Positions 35,322 to 43,778 of a DNA stretch of 64,000 nt are shown piece by piece. Position 1 is the stretch's first letter. Each line of letters opens with the position of its first letter. The position numbers and the translations under genes were made by a program. This DNA comes from CAVYBY01 sp963766935 (GTDB lineage Bacteria; Actinomycetota; UBA4738; HRBIN12), in NCBI GenBank assembly GCA_963766935.1, contig CAVYBY010000002.1, forward strand, positions 186,001 to 250,000, written 5' to 3'. The notes beneath the pieces are model-generated. The model searched no databases. It was not told where the DNA came from and saw only the letters and a list, made by a program, of their open reading frames with translations.

Positions 35322-35609
35322 ATGATGAGCCAGCGTTCGGCGATGAGCCTTGCCGCCGGGGTGCTCGTGGCCGTGCTCTCGGCCACGCTCGCCTTCGCGA
35401 TCTCGGCCGACCACGGCGCCGCAGCCGGCGACGCCCGTCCCCCAAATCCGATCGTGCGAACGGTCAAGCGGACCGTCACCGTGCACCGCCGGGCAAAGGC
35501 GGCCTCGGTCGCCCCCGTCCTCGTCTCCAGCAGGACGTTCGCGGCGAGCGCCGGCGAGCCCCAGGACGCGTTCGAGCACGATCACGGCTCCGCGTTCGGC
35601 GATGACTGA
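35322..35609 (+). CDS. small exported protein of unknown function
   Basis: A 95-residue protein with one N-terminal hydrophobic stretch (AAGVLVAVLSATLAFAI) that reads as a signal peptide or anchor, followed by a Pro/Arg-rich region (IVRTVKRTVTVHRRAK) and an acidic His-containing tail (DAFEHDHGSAFGDD). It has the best Shine-Dalgarno sequence of the neighbourhood, GAGGAGGT before ATG 35322. First gene of a run that leads into ApbE and a ferric-reductase-like protein; the next gene overlaps its end by 8 bases. Confidence 0.6.
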   Translation: MMSQRSAMSLAAGVLVAVLSATLAFAISADHGAAAGDARPPNPIVRTVKRTVTVHRRAKAASVAPVLVSSRTFAASAGEPQDAFEHDHGSAFGDD

Positions 35610-35943
35610 GCCGGGCATGGACACATCCAGACCCGTTCCCCCGCCCCCGCCGCGGTCGCGGCCGGCCGCTCGGCTCCCTCGAGGCGCCCTGCGCGCCTGG
35701 GCGTGGATCGCCGGGGCGATCGCTCTCGCCTTGCCGTGGGGCATCCTGCGGCTGCAACCGAAGCCGATCGGATCGACCGCCGCCGCGGCCGAACGGCCGG
35801 TGGTCGTTCGACGGATCATCCGCCGGGTCATCATCCTGTCGCCGTCCTCGAGCGCGCCCGCCGCCGCCGCCGTCGCCCCGTCCTCGAGCGGATGGTCGGG
35901 TGCGGCCCCCGCTCCGGCGCCCGTAACGACCAAGGGGTCGTGA
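35602..35943 (+). CDS. small proline-rich single-pass membrane protein
   Basis: A 113-residue protein: a proline/arginine-rich cytoplasmic N-terminus (PVPPPPPRSRP), one transmembrane helix near residues 30-48 (WAWIAGAIALALPWGIL), a basic RRIIRRV segment just outside, and an Ala/Ser/Pro-rich low-complexity tail. No known domain. The start ATG 35602 overlaps the previous gene by 8 bases, and its stop overlaps the apbE start (TGATG), so it is part of the same operon. ATG 35617 is an alternative start. Confidence 0.55.
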   Translation: MTEPGMDTSRPVPPPPPRSRPAARLPRGALRAWAWIAGAIALALPWGILRLQPKPIGSTAAAAERPVVVRRIIRRVIILSPSSSAPAAAAVAPSSSGWSGAAPAPAPVTTKGS

Positions 35944-36818
35944 TGCGCCGCCACGAGTTCCGCGCCATGGGAACCGACGTGGTCGTGCTGGGTCCCGACG
36001 TTCCCGCCTTCGCTGCGGCCGCGCGAGCCGTGGTTCGCCGATTCGAGGTGGAGGAGGAGCGCTGCTCGCGGTTCCGACCCGACAGCGAGCTCTCGCGGGT
36101 CAACGCCGCTGCGGGTGCCTGGGTCGACCTTTCCCCGGGACTTGCCGAGCACGTGCGCGCGGCGCTGCGGGGGGCGCGACGTTCGGGTGGGGCGTTCGAC
36201 CCCACCATCCTGCCGGCGATCGTCGCAGCCGGCTACGACCGGGACTTCGACGACCTCGTCGCCGGGGCTCGCGACGTCCTGAATCCCCCCGCGCCCGGCC
36301 CCGGCTGGAGCTGCGTCGAGCTCGACGGCGCTCGCATGCGGATGCCGGCCGGCGTGGGTCTGGACCTCGGCGGGATCGCGAAGGGCCGGACCTCCGACCT
36401 GGCGGCGGAGGAAGCCGCCGGCTCCCTGGGGTGGGCGCTGGTCTCGGCCGGGGGCGACCTTCGCGTCGCCGGCCACGCCCCGCCGATCCCGGTCGCGGTC
36501 GAGGACCCGGCTCCGGCAGGCGGCGAGCTGCTCCGCTTGCGCCTGGAGGACGGGGGGCTGGCGACGTCGTCGGTCCTGCGCCGCCGGTGGGGGCCGGGGC
36601 TGCACCACGTGATCGATCCGAGGACGGGCCGTCCCGCCGACACCGGGGTCGTGCAGGCCACGGTCTGGGCGCCGACCTGCGAGGAGGCCGAGGTGGCGGC
36701 CAAGCGCGCGCTGCTCGTCGGACGCAGCGTCCTCGAGGAAACCTCCGGCGTGCTCGTGCTCGACACCGGCTCGGTCCTCGTCAGCTTCCCGGCGACGGGA
36801 TGGGTGTCGGCCGCATGA
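35943..36818 (+). CDS. apbE: FAD:protein FMN transferase (ApbE family)
   Basis: Mg-dependent enzyme that attaches FMN covalently to Thr/Ser of target flavoproteins, usually outside the membrane; 291 residues. Family blocks: FRAMGTDVVV, SRFRPDSELSRVNA near residue 40, GVGLDLGGIAKGRTSD near 140, VSAGGDLRVAG and the C-terminal HHVIDPRTGRPAD. No signal peptide is visible, which is unusual for exported ApbE. Coupled on both sides by stop/start overlaps to a proline-rich membrane protein and a ferric-reductase-like protein. A target FMN-binding protein is not seen in the window. Confidence 0.88.
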   Translation: MRRHEFRAMGTDVVVLGPDVPAFAAAARAVVRRFEVEEERCSRFRPDSELSRVNAAAGAWVDLSPGLAEHVRAALRGARRSGGAFDPTILPAIVAAGYDRDFDDLVAGARDVLNPPAPGPGWSCVELDGARMRMPAGVGLDLGGIAKGRTSDLAAEEAAGSLGWALVSAGGDLRVAGHAPPIPVAVEDPAPAGGELLRLRLEDGGLATSSVLRRRWGPGLHHVIDPRTGRPADTGVVQATVWAPTCEEAEVAAKRALLVGRSVLEETSGVLVLDTGSVLVSFPATGWVSAA

Positions 36819-37375
36819 GCACGTGGATCCTGCTGCGGGCCGCCGGCATCGGCGCGTACCTCATGCTGTATCTGTCGGTGCTCTGGGGGCTCGTCGCCAC
36901 GACCCGGATCGGCTCGTCGCGCGTCTCGAAGCAGTCGGCCATCGCCGTGCACGGGTTCCTCGGCTCGGTTGGGCTCGCGCTGCTCGGGGTGCACATCGGC
37001 GGGATCCTCGCCGACACCTACGTTCCGTTCTCGCTCCGCGACGTCCTCATCCCGGGTGTCAGCGCCTACCGGCCGGTGGCCATCTGGTTCGGCGTCGTCG
37101 CGATGTACGCCGTCGTCGCGGTCGTGGTCTCGTCGTGGATGCGCCGGAGGCTGCAATCGGCGGTGTGGCGGAGAATCCATCTGCTCGCCGTGCCGGCGTT
37201 CATCATGGCGCTCGTCCACGGAGCCTTCGCCGGATCCGACGGCGGCCGGTCGTGGATGTGGTGGATGTACGTGTGCACGGGCGCCAGCCTGGTGTTCCTG
37301 CTCGTCGTCCGCGCGACCGCCGTGCGGCCGAGTCGAGCCCGTGCGCGGGCGGCGGTCTCAGCTCAGTCGTCGTGA
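36815..37375 (+). CDS. ferric reductase-like transmembrane protein
   Basis: A 186-residue membrane protein with about five to six helices. Two His-containing helices (AIAVHGFLGSVGLALLGVHIGG and RRIHLLAVPAFIMALVHG) match the heme-binding pattern of the ferric reductase-like transmembrane family. There is no FAD/NAD domain, so it would need a partner for electron supply. ATG 36815 overlaps the apbE stop (ATGA), tying it to flavin transfer. Its end overlaps the convergent small exported protein gene by 13 bases. Confidence 0.78.
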   Translation: MSTWILLRAAGIGAYLMLYLSVLWGLVATTRIGSSRVSKQSAIAVHGFLGSVGLALLGVHIGGILADTYVPFSLRDVLIPGVSAYRPVAIWFGVVAMYAVVAVVVSSWMRRRLQSAVWRRIHLLAVPAFIMALVHGAFAGSDGGRSWMWWMYVCTGASLVFLLVVRATAVRPSRARARAAVSAQSS

Positions 37376-37644
37376 CCGGGGTCGTGGTCGTCGTTGTGCG
37401 CGGTGGCCGGCGGGCTCGACGTCGAGGCGGAGCCATCGTTCGAGGGCGCCGGAGCCGACGGGGACTCGGAGGGGGACGCGGCTCCGCCCGGTGATTGCGA
37501 CGGAACGAGCTGCACGCGCATGCGGACGGGTTCGGCCGGCGCGCTCAGCGCCGTCCCGACGAGCCCCAGCGCTCCCGCGGTGAGCGCCGCCGTCGCCGCG
37601 ACGCCGGCGATGCCCATTGCGGCCTGCCTCCAGATCTTCGCCAT
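37363..37644 (-). CDS. small exported protein with acidic His/Asp-rich tail
   Basis: A 93-residue protein: an N-terminal hydrophobic segment (MGIAGVAATAALTAGALGLVG) that looks like a signal peptide or anchor, a Pro/Ser-rich linker, and a C-terminal HNDDHDPGHDD that could bind metal. The start ATG 37644 is supported by a TACGGT hexamer ending 6 bases upstream on the minus strand. It sits between the ferric-reductase-like gene (convergent) and the histidine kinase gene. Family unknown; exported metal binding is a guess. Confidence 0.55.
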   Translation of the reverse strand: MAKIWRQAAMGIAGVAATAALTAGALGLVGTALSAPAEPVRMRVQLVPSQSPGGAASPSESPSAPAPSNDGSASTSSPPATAHNDDHDPGHDD

Positions 37645-37650
37645 CGGAAC

Positions 37651-37656
37651 ACCGTA
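37651..37656 (-). promoter_or_regulatory. -10-like element of the small exported protein gene (leaderless type)
   Basis: TACGGT on the minus strand ends 6 bases before the ATG at 37644. Confidence 0.38.
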
Positions 37657-37679
37657 CGCACCGGGCGGCCAAGGGAAGG

Positions 37680-39062
37680 TTAAGGAGCGTCCGGCGGCCC
37701 GGGCGTCGGAAGGCGGACCTCGACCTCGAGGCCCTCGCCATCGGTCCTCCCGAGGTCGAGCTCGCCGCCGGCGCGCTCCACCAGCTCGCGCACGATCGCG
37801 AGCCCGAGACCCGAGCCGGCGCCGGGGGCCCCGGCTCCGCGGGAGAATCGCTGCACGAGCCGATCGCGGTCCTCGGGCGGGACGCCCGGCCCGTGGTCTC
37901 GGACCACGAGCGTGGCCCGGTCGCCGGCGATCACGGCGACCTCGACGGTTCCCGGGGCGTAGGCGATCGCGTTCGACAACAGGTTGTCGAGGATCTGTCC
38001 GGCGTCCGTCGCGTCGATCCGGGCCGGGGCGGCCGTGCCCTCGACCGAGAGGGTCGCGCCGGCCGCCGCGGCACGAACAACCCAGCGATCCCGCGCCTCC
38101 GTGGCCGCCGTGAGCAGGTCGGTGACGGGTGCCTCTCCCGTTTCCACCTGCCGCGACAGCACGAGCAGACGGTCGATGGTGGCGGCGAGCCGGTCCACCT
38201 CGCGGTCGGCGGCGTCCAGCTCCGCCCGGCGCGCCCCGTCCGTCCCCATCGCCGCCGCCTCGATTCTGAGCTTCATGCCGGTGAGCGGGGTCCGCAGCTG
38301 GTGGGAGGCGTTCGCGACGAACTCCGACTGAGCCCGGGCGGCGCGCTCCATCCGCTGAGCCATGTCGTCGAACGAGGACGCGAGCTCCTCGATCTCGGTT
38401 GCGCCGCCGATGCCGCTCGTCCTCGTCTCGAGCTTCCCCTCGCCCAGGCGCGATGCGACCCAGGCGAGGCGCACCAGCGGTCGCGAGAGCGTGCCGGCGA
38501 GGGCCCAGGCGAGCAGGAGGCCGGCGACGAGCCCGGCGAGCCCGAGCGCGACGAGCCCGAAGACGACTCGACGGACGCTCCGGTCCACCTGCTCGGTCGC
38601 CTGCGTGATCCGAACCGCACCGACCACCTCCGGCAGTCCTGGGGGCCCGGCCAGCTCGTCGACGATCGGCACGGCGGTCGCCAGGATCGTGCGACCCAGG
38701 TCGCTGCTTCGGCGCTCGACCGACGTCGGCCGCGCGGCCAGGGCCGCGGCGATCTCCGGCCGGCCGGGGCTCGTGAAGTCGATCCCGGGTGTGGCCCCCT
38801 GCGAGTCTGCCAGCAGGGTGCCCTGCCGGTCGACGACGACGACCCGGCCGCCGAGACGATCCCCGGCCTGGTCGACGATCGCGGTCAGGACGGAGCGGCG
38901 TCCGGGGGCGAGGTTCTCCGAGCCGATGGACTGCGCCACGCTCTGGGCGCTGATGAGGTTCTGCGTGACGAGCTCCGCGCGAGCGCGACGCTCGAGGGAG
39001 ATCACGAGCGCCGCGGTGAAGGCGACCAGCACGGTCAACAGGACGTATCCCGTCGAGAGCAC
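37680..39062 (-). CDS. membrane sensor histidine kinase
   Basis: Two-component sensor of 460 residues: an N-terminal transmembrane helix (about 5-22), an extracellular sensing region (about 25-165), a second helix (VVFGLVALGLAGLVAGLLLAW), a HAMP segment, HisKA with the phospho-accepting His in ANASHQLRTPLTGMK, and HATPase_c (NLLSNAIAYAPG, RDHGPGVPPEDRDR, GSGLGLAIVRELVE). The GTG start at 39062 leaves almost no cytoplasmic N-terminus; a run of seven G just upstream may hide an indel, and RIRSRL upstream would be a natural start region. It follows the response regulator gene, its likely partner. Confidence 0.87.
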   Translation of the reverse strand: MLSTGYVLLTVLVAFTAALVISLERRARAELVTQNLISAQSVAQSIGSENLAPGRRSVLTAIVDQAGDRLGGRVVVVDRQGTLLADSQGATPGIDFTSPGRPEIAAALAARPTSVERRSSDLGRTILATAVPIVDELAGPPGLPEVVGAVRITQATEQVDRSVRRVVFGLVALGLAGLVAGLLLAWALAGTLSRPLVRLAWVASRLGEGKLETRTSGIGGATEIEELASSFDDMAQRMERAARAQSEFVANASHQLRTPLTGMKLRIEAAAMGTDGARRAELDAADREVDRLAATIDRLLVLSRQVETGEAPVTDLLTAATEARDRWVVRAAAAGATLSVEGTAAPARIDATDAGQILDNLLSNAIAYAPGTVEVAVIAGDRATLVVRDHGPGVPPEDRDRLVQRFSRGAGAPGAGSGLGLAIVRELVERAGGELDLGRTDGEGLEVEVRLPTPGPPDAP

Positions 39063-39098
39063 GAGCCGGGATCGGATCCTCGTGACGCGCCCCCCCGC

Positions 39099-39809
39099 TC
39101 AGGCCCCCGCCGGCGCGTCGTCCGGGCTCACGAACCGGAAGCCGACACCGCGCACCGTCGTGATGTACCGGGGAGCCGATGGGTCGTCCTCGATCTTTCG
39201 GCGCAGCCAGTGGACGTGGACGTCGAGCGTCTTCGTAGGGCCGAACCAGTGTGGGTCCCACACCTCGTCCATGATGCGCTCTCGGCGCAGGACCTCGCCG
39301 GCGTGGGTCATCAGCAGGTGCAGGAGATCGAACTCGCGAGCCGCCATCTCGACGGGGGCGCCGCCCTTGGTCACCGTTCTCGACACGGGATCGAGTCCGA
39401 CGTCGCCGACCTCGATGCTCTGGGCCCCGCGGCGGGCCCGGGCGCCGGGACCCCGCCGGAGCACCGCTCGGATCCGTGCGGCGAGCTCGCTGGCGGAGAA
39501 GGGCTTGACCACGTAGTCGTCCGCGCCGAGCTCCAGGCCGACGATGCGGTCGACGTCTTCTCCGCGCGCCGTCAGCATGATGATCGGCACGTCGAACGAG
39601 GCTCGCAGCTCCACGCAGAGGTCCCGTCCGTCGCCGTCGGGGAGCATCAGATCGAGCAGGACGATGTCGGGCGCTTCGCGGGCGATCGCCGACCGGGCCT
39701 CGGCGGCGGTCGAGGCCACCTCGGAGATGAATCCCTCCAGATCGAGGTGCCTCGCGAGTGGCTCGGAGATGGTCGCTTCGTCTTCCACGACCAGGACCCG
39801 GGGACGCAT
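39099..39809 (-). CDS. OmpR/PhoB-family response regulator
   Basis: A 236-residue DNA-binding regulator. Receiver domain (1-115): VLVVEDE, phospho-acceptor Asp in VLLDLMLPDGDG near residue 52, and the conserved Lys in YVVKPFSASEL. C-terminal winged helix (about 140-228): AAREFDLLHLLMTHAGEVLRR, LDVHVHWLRRKIEDDP and VRGVGFRF. The ATG at 39809 is probably leaderless (TACCAT ends 6 bases upstream on the minus strand). It precedes the sensor kinase gene, forming a standard pair. Confidence 0.92.
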   Translation of the reverse strand: MRPRVLVVEDEATISEPLARHLDLEGFISEVASTAAEARSAIAREAPDIVLLDLMLPDGDGRDLCVELRASFDVPIIMLTARGEDVDRIVGLELGADDYVVKPFSASELAARIRAVLRRGPGARARRGAQSIEVGDVGLDPVSRTVTKGGAPVEMAAREFDLLHLLMTHAGEVLRRERIMDEVWDPHWFGPTKTLDVHVHWLRRKIEDDPSAPRYITTVRGVGFRFVSPDDAPAGA

Positions 39810-39815
39810 GATCCG

Positions 39816-39821
39816 ATGGTA
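39816..39821 (-). promoter_or_regulatory. -10-like element of the response regulator gene (leaderless type)
   Basis: TACCAT on the minus strand ends 6 bases before the ATG at 39809. Confidence 0.42.
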
Positions 39822-39852
39822 TCGGGCGGACGGCGCCCGCCGGGGGACGAGC

Positions 39853-40320
39853 TCAGGCGCCCTTGCGGCGCTGCTTCTGGAGCTCGGTGGCGGCGCGGAG
39901 CGCCTTCTGGCTGCGCTCGATGTCGGGCATCTCGTGGCCCGCCGAAAGCTCCTCGGTCGCCCAGCGCGTGAGGTCCCGGATCGAGATGATCCCGACCACG
40001 GTGCCTCGGTCGACGACCGGCAGGTGCCTGATGTTGCGCACCACCATGGCTTCGGTGGCCTCGGCAATGTCGGTCTTCGGGGTCACCGTTTGGATGTCGC
40101 GGCTGGTCATCCCGTGGACGACCTTGACCCCGTGCGGGTCGCCGCCGGCCGCCACGAGGTTCACGATGTCCCGCTCCGTCACGATCCCGGCGAGCTTCCC
40201 GTCCTCGATGACGACTACCGAGGAGATCCCGTTGGAGCGCATCATCTTCGCGACGTCGGCGAACGTGTCCTGCGCGTCGGCGGTCTTCACGTCGGTCCGC
40301 ATGATCTCTCCGACCTGCAT
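39853..40320 (-). CDS. tandem CBS-domain protein
   Basis: A 155-residue protein made of one CBS pair (residues 1-125): IMRTDVKTADAQDTF, GISSVVVIEDGKLAGIVTE and RHLPVVDRGTVVGIISIRD, followed by a charged C-terminal helix (SQKALRAATELQKQRRKG). CBS pairs bind adenosine nucleotides and sense energy state. The ATG at 40320 has a clear AGGAGGTC Shine-Dalgarno sequence, so it has its own leader. Partner unknown; it lies between the two-component genes and tldE, all on the minus strand. Confidence 0.85.
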   Translation of the reverse strand: MQVGEIMRTDVKTADAQDTFADVAKMMRSNGISSVVVIEDGKLAGIVTERDIVNLVAAGGDPHGVKVVHGMTSRDIQTVTPKTDIAEATEAMVVRNIRHLPVVDRGTVVGIISIRDLTRWATEELSAGHEMPDIERSQKALRAATELQKQRRKGA

Positions 40321-40405
40321 GGTCTGACCTCCTGGGGTCGTGCCGGGCTGCGCTGCGTGGGGGCCGAAGCCTACCGCGCCGGACGCGCCGGCGGACGCCG
40401 GCACG

Positions 40406-41764
40406 TCAGTGGTCGCTCCGGCCGCTGAAGTGGAAGGCCTCGATCTTGAGGGCCGGCGCGTGGGCCGCCGAGAAGAAGAACTCGCTCTGGAGCGCCGAGG
40501 GGGTCCCGACCATCGACGTGTTCGACAGGGCGTCCAGGATCGACTGGGTGAACCGGAAGTTGAGCACCGGCCCGGCCACCTCGCCGTGCTCGACGAGAAA
40601 CGTCCCGTCCCGCGTCATCCCGGTGATTGAGGACTCGATCGGGTTCACGACGTTGGTGTAGTGGAAGCGAGTCACGAGGACCCCGCGATCGGTGGCCGCG
40701 ATCATGTCGGGCACCGACGCCGCGCCCTCGCCCATGAAGAGGTTGAGCGGGATCGGGCCCTCCGGGTTCGGCGCCGGCAGGCCGTGGCCGGTCGATCCGC
40801 CGGGATGTTCGGCGCGCTTGGCCGTACGACGGTCGTAGACGCCGTCCACGAAGACGCCGTCGCGGATCAGCTCGGTGCGGGTCTTCGGCGTCCCCTCGAA
40901 GTCGAACGGCGAGCCGAGCGTCCGCGGATCGGTTCCGTCGTCCCAGATCGAGATCGAGGGCGCCGCGACCTGCTGTCCCTGCTTGCCCGCCAGGCACGAA
41001 CGCCCTTCGAGCACGTCCTTTCCGGAGAATCCGATCCAGGCGAGGAACAACAGCAGCGTGCCGGTCGCCGCCGGCTCGAGAATCACGGGATAGGTGCCGG
41101 GATCGAGGGGCCGGGGCCGCTCGGATCTGACCGCCTTGTCGGCGGCGGCCGCTCCGACCACGGCGGGGTCGAGGTCCTCGTAGGAAATGCCCAGCCCCTC
41201 GGCGAATCCGCTTCCGCCCTCACCGCCCGTCACGACCGTGGAGACGTTGGCCTGGGTCTGCGGCGACCAGGCGAACTGGCCCTCGGTGTTGGCGATCGCG
41301 AGCTCGGATGCGCGGGTCTCGTACGCACCCGCGGCGAGAAACCCCGGCGGCACCTGCCCCAGGAGCGCGGCCCCACCGACTCGGCGCGAAGCTCGGGCGT
41401 CGCCGAAGAGGTCGCCTCGTCGAAGCGATCCGTCTCCGCGATGTCGGCGCGCGGCGCGAGCCCGGGCCAGAACGGGTCGCCCGCGGCGACCTCGGTCATC
41501 TCCTTGGCGCTCTCGGCGGCCCGCCGCGCGCCCTCGGCCGTGAAGGTGTTCGTCTCGGCCACCGCGACCCGGCCCCGGGACACGACGCGGACTCGCAGGC
41601 TCGTGTCCTCGCTCGCGGTGCTCTGGGTGATGGAGGAATTGGCGAACCGGGTGAGGCCGCCCCATTCGTGCACGAGCAGCACCTCGACGCCGTCCGACAC
41701 CGGGCAGGCCGAGCGCGGCATCGGCGACCGTGCGGAAGCCGTCGGCGCCGATCGGTCCGGCCAT
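40406..41764 (-). CDS. tldE: TldE/PmbA family metalloprotease subunit, frame disrupted
   Basis: Partner of TldD in a heterodimeric protease that matures peptides and degrades peptide substrates. The N-terminal half (DGVEVLLVHEWGGLTRFANS, RVRVVSRGRVAVAETNT) and the C-terminal half (VILEPAATGTLLLFLAW, GSPFDFEGTPKTRTELI, FHYTNVVNP, ITGMTRDGTFLVE) match TldE/PmbA, which lacks the metal site. The frame changes near 41700 and near 41390; both halves stay conserved. ATG 41764 shares a base with the TldD stop (TGATG). Length after bridging is about 453 residues, normal for the family. Confidence 0.8.
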   Translation of the reverse strand: MAGPIGADGFRTVADAALGLPGVGRRRGAARARMGRPHPVRQFLHHPEHRERGHEPASPRRVPGPGRGGRDEHLHGRGRAAGRRERQGDDRGRRGRPVLARARAARRHRGDGSLRRGDLFGDARASRRVGGAALLGQVPPGFLAAGAYETRASELAIANTEGQFAWSPQTQANVSTVVTGGEGGSGFAEGLGISYEDLDPAVVGAAAADKAVRSERPRPLDPGTYPVILEPAATGTLLLFLAWIGFSGKDVLEGRSCLAGKQGQQVAAPSISIWDDGTDPRTLGSPFDFEGTPKTRTELIRDGVFVDGVYDRRTAKRAEHPGGSTGHGLPAPNPEGPIPLNLFMGEGAASVPDMIAATDRGVLVTRFHYTNVVNPIESSITGMTRDGTFLVEHGEVAGPVLNFRFTQSILDALSNTSMVGTPSALQSEFFFSAAHAPALKIEAFHFSGRSDH

Positions 41765-43215
41765 CAGCCCCGAACTCCCACTTGGACATCCCGGAATCGC
41801 GCGGGCGAGGCCCCGTGGCCGACGCGGGCGACCTGGCCGGGCTGGCCCTTTCCGCAGTTGGGCGTGCCCCACACGACCCAGTCCTCGCGGCCGGCGATCG
41901 CGTCGCACGACCCCCAGAACTCCGGCGTGATCCCGGTGTAGTTGGGGTTTCGGTACAGCTGCGTCAGCCGGCCGTCCTTGATCCGCCACGCGAGCTCGCA
42001 GCCGAACTGGAAGTTGATCCGCCGGTCGTCGATCGACCACGACGTGTTCGTCGTCATGAAGATGCCGTCGGCGGTGTCGCCGATGATCTGGGCGAGGGTC
42101 CCGTCGCCGGGCTCGAGCGAGATATTCGTCATGCGGATGAGCGGGAGGTGCCTCCAGCCGTCGGCGCGCACCGTCCCGTTGCGACTGCGGTGGACCACGG
42201 GCGCGGTCTCGCGGCTGGACATCAGCGAGTCGGAGGATCCCGCGCTCGATCAGCGGCACCCGCTGCGGCCGGGACGCCTTCGTCGTCGAAATGCGAACGT
42301 GCCGAGGCCGCCGGGCGAGCGTGGCATCGGCGGCGATCGTGACAGCAGGTCGCTGCCGTAGCGGAGCTTCCCGCGGTCGTCCAGGCGGACGAATGACGTC
42401 CCGGCGTAGGCCTCCTCCATCCCCAGCACCCGGTCGAGCTCCGTCGGGATGTCCGACGGACTCGTGGACCTGGAGGATGACCTGGTTGCGTCGAGGACCA
42501 GCGTGGTGACCTCGCTGGGGCAGTCCTTGGCCCGCAGCAGCTCGACGGCCTCCGTGCCGACTGCTCGGCCTGCTCGGCCAGGCCCAGGCCGCGGACGTGC
42601 TCGTACCCGCCGGCTTGCAAGTGTCCGCGGAACGAGTCGGGAAGGAACGCTTCTGCATCTCGCCGTCGCCGATGGCGGTTGCCTCGATGCCGCCCCCGTG
42701 TGCGTGATCGTCTGTTCGATCGCCGCGCCCTCGCTCGAGGCGAAGGAGGTCTTCGGCGGCGGAACAAGTCGAGATAGCGCCTCGGCGAAGGCCAGCCCCG
42801 GGGCGCGGCGCATCGCCGCGGACGCCTCCATGAGCAACGCGACCTTCTCGTCGAGCGGGACCACGAACGGGTCCTCGATGGCGAGCGGAGTGCCACGAGT
42901 TGACCCGGCTCGACCTCGGCCAGGCGCACCGGCTCCATGGGGAGGCGCGCGGCGGCGCGGGCGATGGCCACGGCGAGCTGCCGCGGTGCGGTCGATCTCG
43001 GCGGGCTCGTGCCGGGCCGTGGCCGCGAATCCCCAGTGGCCCGCCGACCAGGACGCGGATGCCCGACGCCCGGGACAGGCCGAGCGGTCGATGCCCTCCA
43101 TCTCCTCGTTGCGCACGGTGAGCCATTCGGACTCGTCGGAGACGAAGCGGGCGTCGGCGTAGTCGGCGCCGGCTGTCCGGGCGGCCTCGACGGCCATCTT
43201 CGCCACATCGAGCAC
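41764..43215 (-). CDS. tldD: TldD family metalloprotease, multiply frame-disrupted
   Basis: Catalytic subunit of the TldD/TldE protease. The zinc-binding HExxxH is visible as VHESVGHPTELDR near 42455; other TldD blocks are AGADYADARFVSDESEWLTVRN, GGHWGFAATARHEP, MTNISLEPGDGTLAQII, TNTSWSIDDRRINFQFG and NYTGITPEFWGSCDAI. Between about 42240 and 43110 the conserved sequence hops among all three frames at least five times; the last 150 residues are in one clean frame. GTG 43215 is a tentative start. Either a real pseudogene or a patch of poor consensus; the intact motifs favour the latter. Confidence 0.72.
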
Positions 43216-43301
43216 CGCGCCGACCCCCGTTTCCCGCGCCTCGGCAGCGCGGCCGCCGCATCGTACCCGAGCGCGGACGCGACAACCGACGCCGGGTGGA
43301 C

Positions 43302-43745
43302 CTACCCGCCGGTGCGGCCGAGACGCTCGATCAACTCCGCGGCGCGGGCGACCACGGCGCGTTCGTCCTCGGAGAGGGCGGCGAGGTCGCGCGCCAGGGC
43401 CGGCGCCCGATGCCGTTCGCGGAGGGCCGCCCGCCCGGCGGCCGTGATCGAGACCAGCACGCCTCGCGCGTCGGCGCGGTCGGGGATGCGGCGAACGAGT
43501 CCGTCCCGCTCGAGCGCGTCGATCAGCCGGGACATCGTCGGCGCGCTGACGCCTTCGGTGCTGGCAAGGGCCCCGACCCCGACGGGCCCGGCCAGCGCCA
43601 CCGTGGACAGGGCCGACCGGCGAGGCGGGGAGAGGGGGCGGTCGTCGCGGGCGTGGCGGCGCGAGAGGCGGAGGGCGGCCGCGTGGAGCCGGTCGGCCAG
43701 AACCTCCACCTCTCGCGCTGGGGAAGCTCGCCTCGAGGTGGTCAC
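43302..43745 (-). CDS. MarR-family transcriptional regulator
   Basis: A 147-residue winged-helix dimer: LSPPRRSALSTVAL, GVGALASTEGVSAPTMSRLIDALERDGLVRR (recognition helix) and the wing DRADARGVLVSITAAGRAAL, then two dimerisation helices. Start GTG 43745 lies 7 bases after a -10-like TATCCT, and a near-perfect 21-base palindrome immediately upstream of it is a good autoregulatory operator. Downstream is the tldD gene. The ligand and other targets are unknown. Confidence 0.85.
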   Translation of the reverse strand: MTTSRRASPAREVEVLADRLHAAALRLSRRHARDDRPLSPPRRSALSTVALAGPVGVGALASTEGVSAPTMSRLIDALERDGLVRRIPDRADARGVLVSITAAGRAALRERHRAPALARDLAALSEDERAVVARAAELIERLGRTGG

Positions 43746-43752
43746 GCCTTGG

Positions 43753-43758
43753 AGGATA
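43753..43758 (-). promoter_or_regulatory. -10-like element of the marR gene (leaderless type)
   Basis: TATCCT on the minus strand ends 7 bases before GTG 43745; its first base touches the MarR-type palindrome. Confidence 0.42.
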
Positions 43759-43778
43759 CTTGGTTAGCCTAACTAAGT
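43758..43778. promoter_or_regulatory. 21-bp near-perfect palindrome, likely MarR operator
   Basis: Half-sites ACTTGGTTAG and CTAACTAAGT surround a central C; 18 of 21 positions are symmetric. It abuts the -10 element of the marR gene, so binding would block transcription. The size and AT-rich arms are typical of MarR dimers. Confidence 0.65.

Noticed and set aside
40406..43285. A single 959-residue frame spanning tldE and tldD
   Set aside because: It mixes fragments of both proteins with shadow sequence; the TldD stop and TldE start overlap at 41764 in the proper frames.
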